From CAVVEQ01 sp963804865 (GTDB lineage Bacteria; Chloroflexota; Anaerolineae; Anaerolineales; Anaerolineaceae): a stretch of 64,000 nucleotides of DNA. Of the stretch, positions 37,151 through 46,540 are shown one piece after another (the first letter of the stretch is position 1; the number at the start of each line of letters is the position of its first letter). Location: assembly GCA_963804865.1 (NCBI GenBank), contig CAWDSH010000001.1, positions 744,001 through 808,000 on the forward strand, given 5' to 3'. The position numbers and the translations under genes are program-made. Under the pieces are notes generated by a model. The model was not told the origin of the DNA and did no database searches. It saw nothing but the letters and a program-made list of their open reading frames with translations.

Positions 37151-37777
37151 ATGCAGAATGTCATTGTGTCTCAACATCCTCTGGTTGCTCATAAGCTTGC
37201 CAAACTTCGCGATATCAAGACCGATCCTAAAAAATTCCGTGAACTTGTTCAGGAATTAGCCGGATTGTTGACTTATGAAGCTACTCTTGATCTCCAAACA
37301 CAACCGGTTGATGTCCAAACTCCCTTGGCAAACATTAAAGGCTTGATGCTTAAGGATAAAATCGGATTGGTGCCCATCCTGCGCGCAGGCTTGGGGATGG
37401 TCGAGGGTGTTTGGGAATTGATTCCCAATGCAGAAGTCTGGCATATTGGGTTGTATCGTGATGAAAAAACCTTAAAACCTGTGCAATATTACAACAAGCT
37501 CCCCACGGAACCAACTGTGTCAGTCTGCCTCATCCTGGATCCAATGCTTGCTACCGGTGGATCCGCAACCGCATGCGCTGATTTATTAAAGAAATGGGGA
37601 GTAAAAAAGATCAAGTTTGTCGGCTTGATTGGTGCGCCTGAAGGCATAAAATTAATGCAAGATCAACATCCGGATATTCCAATACATCTCGCATCCATTG
37701 ATGACCACTTGAATGAGCGTGGGTACATCGTACCAGGATTGGGAGATGCCGGCGATCGTCAATTTGGAACTGCTTGA
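37151..37777 (+). CDS. upp: Uracil phosphoribosyltransferase
   Basis: Salvages uracil with PRPP to UMP in the cytoplasm. 208 aa, normal length. Motifs: NVIVSQHPLVAHKLAKLRD at the N-terminus, VPILRAGLGMVEG, the PRPP-binding loop ILDPMLATGGSATA and the C-terminal uracil site YIVPGLGDAGDRQFGT. GAGGAG lies 6 nt upstream of the ATG at 37151; the upstream in-frame ATG at 37040 (plus strand) is rejected because it precedes the promoter. Confidence 0.97.
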   Translation: MQNVIVSQHPLVAHKLAKLRDIKTDPKKFRELVQELAGLLTYEATLDLQTQPVDVQTPLANIKGLMLKDKIGLVPILRAGLGMVEGVWELIPNAEVWHIGLYRDEKTLKPVQYYNKLPTEPTVSVCLILDPMLATGGSATACADLLKKWGVKKIKFVGLIGAPEGIKLMQDQHPDIPIHLASIDDHLNERGYIVPGLGDAGDRQFGTA

Positions 37778-37780
37778 ATA

Positions 37781-37808
37781 AAAAAAGGAGCCCAATGGCT
37801 CCTTTTTT
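37781..37808. terminator. Bidirectional terminator between upp and moaA
   Basis: AAAAAAGGAGCC (37781-37792) and GGCTCCTTTTTT (37797-37808) form a perfect stem around CAAT, with T runs on either strand. Confidence 0.9.
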
Positions 37809-38795
37809 TTATCCACCAATCTGCATCATGCATCGTAAAGTCGGCGATAAATGCTGTGCGAGCTCGTGATTTTCTGGCTTGATTTTGACTGCTTCAAGAA
37901 TTAATGGACGAATATCTTCACCATTTCGCAGGGCAGATAAAATCGGGATTTCCACATCACTTAGAAGGCAGGGGCGTAGGTTCCCATCCGCGGTCAGTCT
38001 TAATCGATTGCAGCGCTCACAAAATGACTGGCTGACAGGATTGATGAAACCAATCGTTCCCATCGCCTGATTAATTTGATAATCTTGCGCAGGTCCTGAT
38101 CCTGATGCCTGACTACCTTCGATCAATCCCAGGGGAACTAATTTCTCCTTGACTTCCTGATTGGATATATACATTTCCTCCGGTGTAGGAAATCCATCGC
38201 CCCACGGAACCTGGTTTTTGATTGGCATCAACTCGATGAATCGAACATACCATGGATGATCGATTGTTAATTTTGCCAGGGATTCAATCTCGTCATCATT
38301 CACACCTTTTAGAATGACGACATTGATCTTGATCGGTTTCAATCCAACTTGCTGAGCTTTTTCCAGTCCGCGTAGAACCCGGGTGATATCACCACCACGC
38401 GTGATCCTGTTGTACTTTTCCGGGTTTAAAGTATCGAGGCTTACGTTTATCCTGTTTAACCCTGCCGCGGCGAGTTCTTCGGCTTGATCCTCTAAAAGAA
38501 CGCCGTTCGTGGTCAGGCTGATATCTCTAATCTTTGGGATTTCTGAGATCATTCGTACCAGTTCGCTCAGATTCTTTCGGACAAGTGGCTCACCCCCGGT
38601 AAGCCGAACATCAGTGATCCCTTCGTCAGCAGCGATTTTTATGATTGATGCAATTTCCTCATAGCGCATGATGGATTCATGTGTCTGCCATTGAACACCT
38701 TCAACGGGCATGCAATATACACAACGGAGATTGCAGCGGTCGGTCACTGAGACTCGTAAATATGTTATATGTCTTCCGCAATTATCGATAAGCAT
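37809..38795 (-). CDS. moaA: GTP 3',8-cyclase (molybdenum cofactor synthesis)
   Basis: A 328-aa radical SAM enzyme, first step of molybdopterin synthesis. The radical SAM cluster site CNLRCVYC is near the N-terminus, followed by RLTGGEPLVRK. The second 4Fe-4S site is in CERCNRLRLTADGNLRPCL, and the protein ends in the conserved Gly-Gly. No other Moa/Mob gene is in the window. GGAGAG lies 12 nt before the ATG. Confidence 0.95.
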   Translation of the reverse strand: MLIDNCGRHITYLRVSVTDRCNLRCVYCMPVEGVQWQTHESIMRYEEIASIIKIAADEGITDVRLTGGEPLVRKNLSELVRMISEIPKIRDISLTTNGVLLEDQAEELAAAGLNRINVSLDTLNPEKYNRITRGGDITRVLRGLEKAQQVGLKPIKINVVILKGVNDDEIESLAKLTIDHPWYVRFIELMPIKNQVPWGDGFPTPEEMYISNQEVKEKLVPLGLIEGSQASGSGPAQDYQINQAMGTIGFINPVSQSFCERCNRLRLTADGNLRPCLLSDVEIPILSALRNGEDIRPLILEAVKIKPENHELAQHLSPTLRCMMQIGG

Positions 38796-38877
38796 AAACG
38801 GTTCAACTCTCCAGAACTACGCTCAGGAAAATAATTCTATCACAGGCATTACACTAATTTGGATATTTATTATCATA

Positions 38878-39633
38878 TTAATATAGAGGGAAAAGTCGCA
38901 ATAAGATCAGTTTCAGAATCCATATTGGAATAAGCAATATGAGGTGCATCCCAAGGCTGATCCAGAAGCACATGGCCACATTTGCCATGAAGGAATTCAA
39001 TCCGGGAAGAAGATAGGATTGCATCCAGGAGCCTGCTCCCGCCAGCAAAAGTAGTCCAAATATTATCAGTACGATCAATGCAAGAGGCATCCACGCACGC
39101 CGATCCGAAGGAGATGGAAGCATCATGCTGCTTATGGAAAAAACCAGGTAAAACCAGATCCAAAAATCGGGCGTTTGAAATATTTCCCGCAATATCACCC
39201 ATAGGGTTGCCAATTCAAAGCTGGTAAAAGTTTGCCATGCGGTGATGATATTGAATCTTCCAATGGCGATCCATGCTATCAGCAACATTCCAAATATAAC
39301 TGGCGCGGCCCCAATGAGGGTATCTCTTAACCAATCTGTTTGTGCGGTTTCGACATATCCTAATTGGATTCTTCCATCCTTGAGCATTTTGGGTTTTAAA
39401 GAAAAATCACCCACATGTACTTTTAGGATTTTTGCTGTCAACCAATGACTGCCCTCATGAAGAAGGATGCCCGGGAGGAATAGGATGAAGAACAATAGAT
39501 TGGCAGAGGACTCCCTTCGCATAATTAATAAACACACCATCATAACTTCCTGGTGTAGCTTGATCTGGACAAAGAAAAAGGGCAGCATGCAAATCAGCAG
39601 CCACCCAATTCCTGAGAATCGATCCAAACTCAC
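38878..39633 (-). CDS. Membrane metalloprotease-like protein (HExxH)
   Basis: A 251-aa, strongly hydrophobic protein with 6-7 predicted helices. The motif FLPGILLHEGSHWLTAKIL contains HEGSH, the zinc HExxH signature inside a membrane segment, as in M50 site-2 proteases or DUF3267-type proteins. A second metal-ligand motif (NxxPxxxxDG) is not clear. It starts at GTG overlapping the tpiA stop by 4 nt, so it is coupled to tpiA. Confidence 0.6.
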   Translation of the reverse strand: MSLDRFSGIGWLLICMLPFFFVQIKLHQEVMMVCLLIMRRESSANLLFFILFLPGILLHEGSHWLTAKILKVHVGDFSLKPKMLKDGRIQLGYVETAQTDWLRDTLIGAAPVIFGMLLIAWIAIGRFNIITAWQTFTSFELATLWVILREIFQTPDFWIWFYLVFSISSMMLPSPSDRRAWMPLALIVLIIFGLLLLAGAGSWMQSYLLPGLNSFMANVAMCFWISLGMHLILLIPIWILKLILLRLFPLY

Positions 39634-40388
39634 TTTTTAGCAGCCTCTACGATCTGAACGAAATCAGCGGGCTTTAAACTGGCTCCACCAACCAGAGCCC
39701 CATCAATTTCCGGTTGTTGGAAGAATTCTGCAGCATTTGCTCCTGTTACCGAACCACCGTAAAGCACACGAATTCCTTGAGCGATTTCTGGAGTAAAAAC
39801 TTTAGATAAGGCAGGTCGGATGTATTCTTTAACAACGAGATTGGCTCCCTCTCCACTGGCTGCCTTGCCAGTCCCGATTGCCCAAACAGGCTCATACGCG
39901 ATCACCAGGTTCTTGCCTTTATCAGCATCAATACCTATCAATCCTTCAGCGATCTGCCTGCTGACAACCTCGGATGTTTTACCGGCTTCGTTCTCAGTTA
40001 AAGTCTCTCCAATGCAGACTATCGGAATCAATTCATTATCCAAAGCGACGATGACTTTTTTATTCACCTTTTCATCGGTTTCATTGAAGTACGTTCTCCG
40101 CTCGGAATGCCCCAGAATGACATACCGGCAAAACTCTTTCACCATGATGGGTGCCACTTCACCGGTAAATGCTCCTGATGCTTCCCAGTGCATATTTTGA
40201 GCTCCCAATCCTATTTGTGTCCCTGCCAGGACAGCAGAAATCGCCATTAGCGATGGAAAAGGGGGACATAAAACTTGCTCAACTTGTGAAAGTGCCTGTA
40301 AACCAGGTAGCATTTCAACTACAAGTTGACGGGCTTGTTCAACAGTCTTATTCATCTTCCAATTTCCAGCAACAAAAGGCTTGCGCAT
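39630..40388 (-). CDS. tpiA: Triosephosphate isomerase
   Basis: Interconverts dihydroxyacetone phosphate and glyceraldehyde-3-phosphate. 252 aa. FVAGNWKMNK (catalytic Lys), VILGHSERR (electrophile His), AYEPVWAIGTG (catalytic Glu) and the phosphate loop VLYGGSVTG are present. The ATG at 40388 is preceded by GGAGG; the in-frame ATG at 40400 lies before that site. Lies in an operon kinase-tpiA-metalloprotease, and moaA follows. Confidence 0.97.
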   Translation of the reverse strand: MRKPFVAGNWKMNKTVEQARQLVVEMLPGLQALSQVEQVLCPPFPSLMAISAVLAGTQIGLGAQNMHWEASGAFTGEVAPIMVKEFCRYVILGHSERRTYFNETDEKVNKKVIVALDNELIPIVCIGETLTENEAGKTSEVVSRQIAEGLIGIDADKGKNLVIAYEPVWAIGTGKAASGEGANLVVKEYIRPALSKVFTPEIAQGIRVLYGGSVTGANAAEFFQQPEIDGALVGGASLKPADFVQIVEAAKK

Positions 40389-40403
40389 TAATGCCTCCAT
40401 GTC

Positions 40404-42149
40404 CTAATATCTTGCATAGGGTAATAATTCCTTGGCTTCTGATCTGATCCATTCCGTTAAAGCCGCATCATCGATCATGGCTTCAAGGATTCGTCGCGCT
40501 TCCAATTTACTTTTATTTTTGATAAGATATTCTGCCTGAACCAATTTGATCTCAGGATAGTTGGAAATGAATTGTGAATCCGTCAGCAAGGCGTCGACTG
40601 CCATCCCGGCTTTTTCCAGATCTCCAAATTGAACCGTATAGCGCGCAAGCGCGACTGAAAACATTGGATCGCCAGCATGTGTATTTAAGAAATTTGAAGA
40701 AAGGATATCTTTGCCCGTATTAAACAAAGTCTCATGCACTCTTGGAAGATCGTTCAAGTTATTCCCTTCAAGTTGAGGTCTGTTTGGATTGTAATAGATC
40801 ATTGCCGCAGGAAGCCAGGCTTCCTCAACAAAAAGGTATTGCAACGCATGGTTATAAAACTCGACATCACTCCCCGCATGAGAGACCATGATCTGGAGCT
40901 CATTCTCTGAGGTGGCTATGTCCCCATGCTGCCAATAAAGAAGCGCAGATATCAAGGTGGCGTTGGCTGCAGAAATATTTTCAGTAACTGGTATTGCTGT
41001 TTCTTCAAGGATAACAGGAGCTTCGATCGCAGTTGGAGTGTTAACCGGTGTTTTTTCACCCGGACTCACAATGGCAATGATTCCCCATATGGCAAGGATA
41101 CCAGCCAGGATCGCCCCGGCAATTAATAAAGGTTTTCTGATCCCCTTCTTTTTGGAATGCTTTTTCCAGAATCCCTTAAAAATGGGGGTATTAAACCGGT
41201 CAGAATCAGCTGAACCGATGTTCTCGATGGTTGGTAATCCCTTTTTCGCATGAGAACCCTTCTTTTCGGATTCTTCTGGTTCTTCACCTGCCATTGGCAA
41301 TTCTGCGACTTGAGCACCTTCGGTCTGGCGGACAGCTCCGCGGAATGCCCGCACCATCGTATTCACGTCCCGATAGCGTGAAGCGGCATCTTTAGCTAGT
41401 GCCTTTAAAAGGACTCTTTCAACTGTTTCAGGGCAATTGGGATTGAGAGTGCTTGGGAGGGGTAAAGGTGTGTATATATGGTCATGGATGATGGCATAAG
41501 GGGTATCAGCGTTGAAGGGTACCTGCCCCACAACCATTTCATAAATAAGCACACCAAATGAATAGATATCTGTCCGGTAATCCAGATTTGGGCTCGATGT
41601 AGCCTGCTCCGGGGATATATACTGCGGTGTTCCAATCATCTGGTCTGAGGTCAGGGTCGTGGTACTGACTTGAGCCATGCGCGCCAGGCCAAAATCTGTA
41701 AGGTAGATTTTCCCTTCTTTGGAAATCAAAACATTGGAAGGCTTTACATCCCTATGGACTATTCCCAATTCATGAGCATAAGAAAGTGCTGCACCAACTG
41801 CTTCAACGATGGGCAGCATCTCACGGTAAGTCGGTCTGAATTTTTGCAGTTTTAACTTTAACGTTACGCCTTCGATATATTTCATCACCAGGTAGGGACG
41901 ACCTTCATGCTGTGAGTAATCAAAAATTGGAACGATGTTGGGATGATCCAATTTGGCAACCACCAGCGCCTCGCGTTGGAATCTTTCGAGGAAATTAGGG
42001 TCTTCTGTGAAAGCGGGATGCAGTACTTTTAGCGCAACGTAGCGATCCAATGCAGCATGGTAAGCGCGATAAACGGTTGCCATACCACCCTGACCTTGCT
42101 GTTCGATCAGAAGATAAGGTCCAACATTTTCTCCTACAACGAAAGGCAT
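40404..42149 (-). CDS. Transmembrane Ser/Thr protein kinase
   Basis: 581 aa. N-terminal Hanks-type kinase domain (about 11-270): Gly loop QGQGGMATVYRA, Lys in YVALKVL, catalytic loop IVHRDVKPSN, DFG in LTDFGLAR, GTPQYISPEQA. A Glu/Ser/Lys-rich linker, one TM helix (about 340-362, LLIAGAILAGILAIWG) and an extracytoplasmic helical region with TPR-like spacing follow; there are no PASTA repeats. GGGAGAGG precedes the ATG and a TATAGT box lies further upstream. The FHA protein at 19135 is a candidate partner. Confidence 0.9.
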   Translation of the reverse strand: MPFVVGENVGPYLLIEQQGQGGMATVYRAYHAALDRYVALKVLHPAFTEDPNFLERFQREALVVAKLDHPNIVPIFDYSQHEGRPYLVMKYIEGVTLKLKLQKFRPTYREMLPIVEAVGAALSYAHELGIVHRDVKPSNVLISKEGKIYLTDFGLARMAQVSTTTLTSDQMIGTPQYISPEQATSSPNLDYRTDIYSFGVLIYEMVVGQVPFNADTPYAIIHDHIYTPLPLPSTLNPNCPETVERVLLKALAKDAASRYRDVNTMVRAFRGAVRQTEGAQVAELPMAGEEPEESEKKGSHAKKGLPTIENIGSADSDRFNTPIFKGFWKKHSKKKGIRKPLLIAGAILAGILAIWGIIAIVSPGEKTPVNTPTAIEAPVILEETAIPVTENISAANATLISALLYWQHGDIATSENELQIMVSHAGSDVEFYNHALQYLFVEEAWLPAAMIYYNPNRPQLEGNNLNDLPRVHETLFNTGKDILSSNFLNTHAGDPMFSVALARYTVQFGDLEKAGMAVDALLTDSQFISNYPEIKLVQAEYLIKNKSKLEARRILEAMIDDAALTEWIRSEAKELLPYARY

Positions 42150-42231
42150 ATACCTCTCCCTTGACGAATAAAAAACCGGATAACTCTCATACTATAACCG
42201 AAAAAATAAAATTCCGGTTACATTTTACCAT

Positions 42232-43723
42232 TCACCTTTCATAACTTGATTTTTTTCTCTTCTTTTGAGAAAATCGTTGAATCAAACTTGCGAATGCAAC
42301 GAATAGAAATCCGAGAGCGCTGGATGCAAGCCAGGGCGCTAGGTAAGGACCGCTTGATTGCCAGAGGATCCCCAAAGTCAAGATGAGGTACACCGCTAAA
42401 GCAAGTTCGCCAATAATAAAAAGATTGAGAATTCTTTTCTTCTTATTATCATATGCCTGCCGGATGCGTGGATCGGCTCGTGCGGTTCGAATGAACGCAC
42501 CTCCTTTGCCCTGGTAAATCGCTCCTGAAAAAACACTTAATCCGCAGACCAGCGATATGCCAACCCCGATCAATAACAGGAAGGGCAAAATTTTCATTCG
42601 GTCAGAAAATGTGGGGGCATGCTCAGTTGCAGGTAAGCTGAAAAGCAGCAACGGTCCAACACCTGCGAGTCCACCCCACCAGAATAAATGAAGGAAATTT
42701 GGGCTCCATAAGCTGATCGGTAGAACCAGAAGTAATAATATGATTAGCAAAGGGAATGTTAGAAAACTCAGCAAATGTACCATGCTCATGAATTTTTTCT
42801 TCATGCGCATCTTTGATTCTAGAACTTTCCCCATTAATTTGAATGAAACCTGAGCTGTGCCGCGGCACCACCTGTATTGTTGTAATTTAAAATCGTCCAT
42901 CCCTTGGGGAAGTTCTGCTGGGACGCGCTCGCGGACATTGTATCTGCCTTTCCATCCGGCTATTTGAGATCGAAAGGTCATATCCACATCTTCTGTCATC
43001 GTATCCCACTGCCAGCCACCGACGGATTGGATGGTTGCTTTCCTCCAAATCCCAGCCGATCCGTTGAATCCCATGATCAGGCCGCTGGTCGAACGCGCTA
43101 TTTGCTCGACAATAAAATGAGCATCTAGCGTCAATCCTGCCATCTTTGTGATGATGTTATGTCGGAAGTTGAGATGATCCCACCGGGTCTGGACAAAACC
43201 AACCTCATCATCTTGAAAAAATGGTACTGTCTTTTTCAACCAATCACGAGGAGGGATGAAATCTGCATCAAAGATTGCCAGGAATTCACCTTTTGCGACC
43301 TTCGTCACCAAATGCCAGGTTGCCAGCCTTATACCCCAGCCTGTCCACCCTGTGTAAATATTTGATATTAATACCCTTCTTACGGTATTCTTCCACCAGC
43401 TTGATCAGAAGGCTGGTTGTCCAATCCGTGGAATCATCCAGGACTTGGATTTCCAATTTTTCTCTTGGATAATCCAGATTTGATACAGCAGTGATTATTC
43501 TTTGAGAAAGGTAGCGTTCATTGTAAATGGGGATTTGGACGGTCACAATTGGCCATTCGCCGTTAAGTTGCGGCACGTTTACTGCCCATCCCTTTTTGCG
43601 ATTTTTTATGTAAATAATGACAACGATAAAATTATTCAAGCCGATAAGGAAAAGGGATATGACGCAGATGGCATACAACATCTCCGCGATCCGCAACAAA
43701 ATGAATGCCAATTGGGGGTTCAT
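42232..43723 (-). CDS. Family 2 glycosyltransferase, processive membrane type, one frameshift
   Basis: Reconstructed as about 497 aa. N-terminal TM helix, then GT-A core: VTVQIPIYNERYLSQRII, IQVLDDSTDWT (DDS), RLGYKAGNLAFG, then after the break LAIFDADFIPPRDW (DAD), TEDVDMTFRSQIAGWKG (TED) and the acceptor-site LQQYRWCRGTAQ (QxxRW), followed by four TM helices. This set is that of cellulose/hyaluronan synthase-like and glucosylceramide/mannosyl-type transferases. The break at 43304-43309 is cured by removing one base. ATG at 43723 preceded by GTTGGGA. Confidence 0.85.
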
Positions 43724-43810
43724 TTTTCCCAACTTCCTTACAGGTGTGGATGGATTATATTCTAAAAAATGATATGAAGATAAAACCAAAATACTCCCAC
43801 AAATTGAGAT

Positions 43811-43839
43811 TGACACGCTCTCTTGGACAAGTTATCATG
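43811..43839 (+). promoter_or_regulatory. rnpB promoter
   Basis: TTGACA (43811-43816), 17-nt spacer, TATCAT (43834-43839). The predicted start of transcription (about 43846) coincides with the first base of the RNase P P1 helix. Confidence 0.8.
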
Positions 43840-43846
43840 ATCATGC

Positions 43847-44238
43847 CCAGGTTGACCGGAGGATCGCGAAACGACTTTGGTCGTCTCGAGGAAAGTCCGC
43901 ACTCCTTAGAGCACGATGCCGGATAACATCCGGGGTGAAGCAATTCACCGGATAGGGCCACAGAAAAATACCGCCTGTCAAAGGTAAGGGTGAAATGGTG
44001 GTTCAAGAGACCACCGGCGTTCGCAGTAATGCGGCGGCCAGGTATCCCCCATTTGGAGCAAGGTCAAGCAGGAGTGAGCCCTATAAACGGGCAGGCAGTG
44101 GCTCGCTGCCTTTGAACTCCGGGTAGACCGCTAGAGCAGGACAGTAATGTCCTGTCCAGAGAGATGATCTTCCTGAAAGCAGCCGTCCATCATGGATACC
44201 CTCTTTCAGACAGAATGCGGCTTACAGGTCAACCTGGG
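43847..44238 (+). ncRNA. rnpB: RNase P RNA (bacterial class A)
   Basis: The catalytic RNA that trims tRNA 5' ends. The two ends form P1: CCCAGGTTGACC (43847-43858) pairs with GGTCAACCTGGG (44227-44238). The universally conserved GAGGAAAGTCCG lies at 43888-43899 and the 3' core ACAGAATGCGGCTTA ends near 44224. Length about 392 nt fits type A. It has its own promoter. Confidence 0.95.
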
Positions 44239-44254
44239 TAACTATTTAATAAAA

Positions 44255-45442
44255 CTATGAATTCGATTCTTGGTTTGGGGAAAAAGGTTTCACCAGGTTT
44301 TCTTTATTCGTAAATATCCCGATAAAGGCATCAACAACCTGGGGATCAAAATCACTTCCTGCACATTTAATCAATTCACACAATGCATCCCTATGGGATA
44401 TGGCTGCTTTATAGATCCTGCCATCGGTCATCGCGCTATATGCGTCCACAACAGCAAGTATTCTCGCACCAAGCGGGATCTGATCGCCTTCGATCCCTTT
44501 TGGATATCCCGAACCATCGTATCGTTCGTGATGAGAATAGATCAAATCTGCTATGTAACTCAAATTTGAAACCTTTAATACAATTTCAGCCCCGATAATA
44601 GGATGACGCTTCATGATCTTCCATTCGTCTTCATCCAGTGGTCCGGGCTTTAAAAGAATGTCATCCGGGATTCCAATTTTGCCAATATCATGTAAAAGTG
44701 ATGCCCATCGTATGGCGACTAATTCATTTTGAGCGCAACCTAATCGCAATGCTGCAAGTTCTGCAAGATCGGCAATTTTCTGGCTGTGATCGCCAGTATA
44801 TTCATCACGCGCTTCGACTGTTTTTGCGAGAGCAAGCACAGTTTCCAATCGATTCTCGCTGATGCTTGTTGATAACCTGGCTCGAAAAATCGCACTTGCC
44901 GATTGATCCGCTATCATATTCGAAATCCAGATGCGCTCTTCCCGCTCAAAATCCCTGAATGAATCTGCGTCGGCACCGATGACGATCATGCCAACGGGCA
45001 TGGATTCCACTCTTAAGGGAATGAGATATAGCAATTCAATATGATGCTTTGTTAAATATTCACGATCGGAAGGTCCAAGATCTGGTTCATTTAATCGGAT
45101 AAGGAGCGGATGCTCAACCAGTAACGCGCGTTGGCATAATGATTTTATGTTCGGTTCAGCTGGTTTATCAACCAGCCAGTGATTGCGATAACCATTTTTT
45201 GGATAGCTGGCATTGTAGACAAGCTCGCCATTTTCATTCAATGAATATAACTGGCACAATCTTGTACCGGTGACCTCAACTGCGCCTCGGACGATATGCT
45301 GGTAAATATCAGTTAATGAATTCGTGGCGACCAGGTTTCGCGTTAAATCAAAATAGGCATTCATCCTCGTGGGGGAGAATGCTGCATTTTGACGGGTTTC
45401 TGTACCCACTCTCAATGCCACCGGTAATTGAATGGTTGCCAT
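44255..45442 (-). CDS. GAF and HD-GYP domain protein (cyclic-di-GMP phosphodiesterase-like)
   Basis: 395 aa. Residues about 30-190 form a GAF-type sensor. Residues about 205-370 form an HD-GYP domain with the metal-binding HD in LLHDIGKIGIPDDIL, RHPIIGAEIV, SHHERYDGSGYPKGIEGDQIPLGARI and DAYSAMTDGR. In the GYP motif the sequence is GYP, so c-di-GMP hydrolysis is plausible. It is the last gene of a minus-strand operon with a membrane peptide, a DUF5317 protein and an NHLP-like protein. No good ribosome site is seen before the ATG. Confidence 0.88.
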   Translation of the reverse strand: MATIQLPVALRVGTETRQNAAFSPTRMNAYFDLTRNLVATNSLTDIYQHIVRGAVEVTGTRLCQLYSLNENGELVYNASYPKNGYRNHWLVDKPAEPNIKSLCQRALLVEHPLLIRLNEPDLGPSDREYLTKHHIELLYLIPLRVESMPVGMIVIGADADSFRDFEREERIWISNMIADQSASAIFRARLSTSISENRLETVLALAKTVEARDEYTGDHSQKIADLAELAALRLGCAQNELVAIRWASLLHDIGKIGIPDDILLKPGPLDEDEWKIMKRHPIIGAEIVLKVSNLSYIADLIYSHHERYDGSGYPKGIEGDQIPLGARILAVVDAYSAMTDGRIYKAAISHRDALCELIKCAGSDFDPQVVDAFIGIFTNKENLVKPFSPNQESNS

Positions 45443-45512
45443 TTTTCAGTAAATGACTACTATCATCCTTTCAAATGAAAGAATATTTAACCGATTAACT
45501 TTTAGTTGTTTC

Positions 45513-45764
45513 TTACCTGCTCAACTGTGTTGCAAAATCCGCAAGATTATCAGCGTGAATTGCAGCGATCTTGGATTTCTCTTCAGTACCAAGTTGGAAA
45601 ACCTCGCCAGCATATCCAACTGCGATCGCTTTCTCGGGATTGCTCAGCAGCATCTGCCGGAAATTGGCATTGATTACTGCTGCTGTCAGGATACGGCTGA
45701 ATTCCTGTTGATTTCGAATAAGACCACCAGTCTTCATCTCAGGTTGATTGTGTGAGTAGAACAT
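45513..45764 (-). CDS. Small NHLP-clan (Os1348/Nif11-like) protein
   Basis: 83 aa, soluble. AAVINANFRQMLLSNPEKAI, then GEVFQLGTEEKSKIAAI and a final LADFATQL have the pattern FRxxLLxNPxxAI...F.LTxEE..xIxxI...L..FAxQL that I associate with Os1348-family proteins of the nitrile hydratase leader peptide (NHLP) clan. These are related to leader regions of ribosomally made, modified peptides, and many Chloroflexota copies stand alone. No Gly-Gly cleavage site or Cys/Ser/Thr-rich core is present. A strong AAGGAG site lies before the ATG; the start overlaps the DUF5317 gene by 26 nt. Confidence 0.55.
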   Translation of the reverse strand: MFYSHNQPEMKTGGLIRNQQEFSRILTAAVINANFRQMLLSNPEKAIAVGYAGEVFQLGTEEKSKIAAIHADNLADFATQLSR

Positions 45765-46350
45765 TTCGCTTCTCCTTACTTATCGATTTTGTAGGACCGC
45801 CCAATGACCATAAGAGCCAAAAAGCTCCTGCCGCTATCAATGTATCTCCGATACTGAATGCGACTCGATATGGCATCCATTCAGGGAATAGAAAACGATC
45901 GGATAGGAACCATAATCTTGTTTCTGCAACTGGCAGAACAATGTCTTTACCTGTCCCAAATCGTTCTCCAATCTGCCATAAGACATTCGGATATCCTTTG
46001 AGCAATCCATCAACAGTTTCCGGGCTGATCGGCATCATGCCGCCGTTCATTGCGATAACAAGAAAATTCAGGAATAAACCAATTCCTAGTAACCAAAATC
46101 CTGGTAGTTTCCAATTTATCACCGCAAATATCAGCAATAAGATTTGTGATCCGATCAGGACAGCTGGGACTAGGGTGTCTGGAAAGTTGTTTCTCGTTGG
46201 TAAAAATGAGAAGGCAATCCATTGGGGGAAATAGGCCAGAATGACGAGCCACCAATATCGCAAGCTCTTTGGCTGATATTCCCTTTTCCCCAACCATGCC
46301 CTGACAAAACCTGCTGCCAGCCCGAGAATTACAGCTGAGGTCAGGATCAC
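45739..46350 (-). CDS. DUF5317 membrane protein
   Basis: 203 aa, 5-6 hydrophobic helices. The hallmark NGGMMPIS (about residues 122-129), a preceding LLLIFAVINWKLPGFWLLGIG and a C-terminal MPYRVAFSIGDTLIAAG match DUF5317. Function unknown. GTG start, 12 nt after the stop of the 47-aa peptide gene and without a clear ribosome site, so probably translated by coupling. Confidence 0.7.
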   Translation of the reverse strand: MILTSAVILGLAAGFVRAWLGKREYQPKSLRYWWLVILAYFPQWIAFSFLPTRNNFPDTLVPAVLIGSQILLLIFAVINWKLPGFWLLGIGLFLNFLVIAMNGGMMPISPETVDGLLKGYPNVLWQIGERFGTGKDIVLPVAETRLWFLSDRFLFPEWMPYRVAFSIGDTLIAAGAFWLLWSLGGPTKSISKEKRNVLLTQST

Positions 46351-46362
46351 TGGTTAGATCGA

Positions 46363-46506
46363 TTATCTGATGATCACGCCACCATGGTCGGGAGCGCCAG
46401 CGCCAATCACGAAAAGGGTCAGGGTCAGAAGAAAGAGCACAAAATTGATTTTCTTACCATCCAGGCGGCTCACAAACAACTTCAGATCACGGGTTAAATT
46501 TTTCAT
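46363..46506 (-). CDS. 47-aa membrane peptide, first gene of a BTAD-linked operon
   Basis: A strong AAAGGAG site 7 nt before an ATG supports this very short gene. The product has a basic amphipathic start (MKNLTRDLKLFVSRLDGKK), one hydrophobic helix (about 21-37, NFVLFLLTLTLFVIG), and a small polar C-terminal tail ending APDHGGVIIR that would face outward. It is 12 nt upstream of the DUF5317 gene. No family recognised; it could be a structural micro-protein, a peptide signal or a membrane regulator. Confidence 0.7.
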   Translation of the reverse strand: MKNLTRDLKLFVSRLDGKKINFVLFLLTLTLFVIGAGAPDHGGVIIR

Positions 46507-46540
46507 CGTACATCTCCTTTTGAATTGAAATGATGAAAAT

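Noticed and set aside
39820..40200. Plus-strand 126-aa frame
   Set aside because: It lies entirely antisense to tpiA, whose catalytic motifs are unambiguous.
45453..45755. Plus-strand 100-aa frame
   Set aside because: Antisense to the NHLP-like gene, which has a strong ribosome site and a recognisable pattern.
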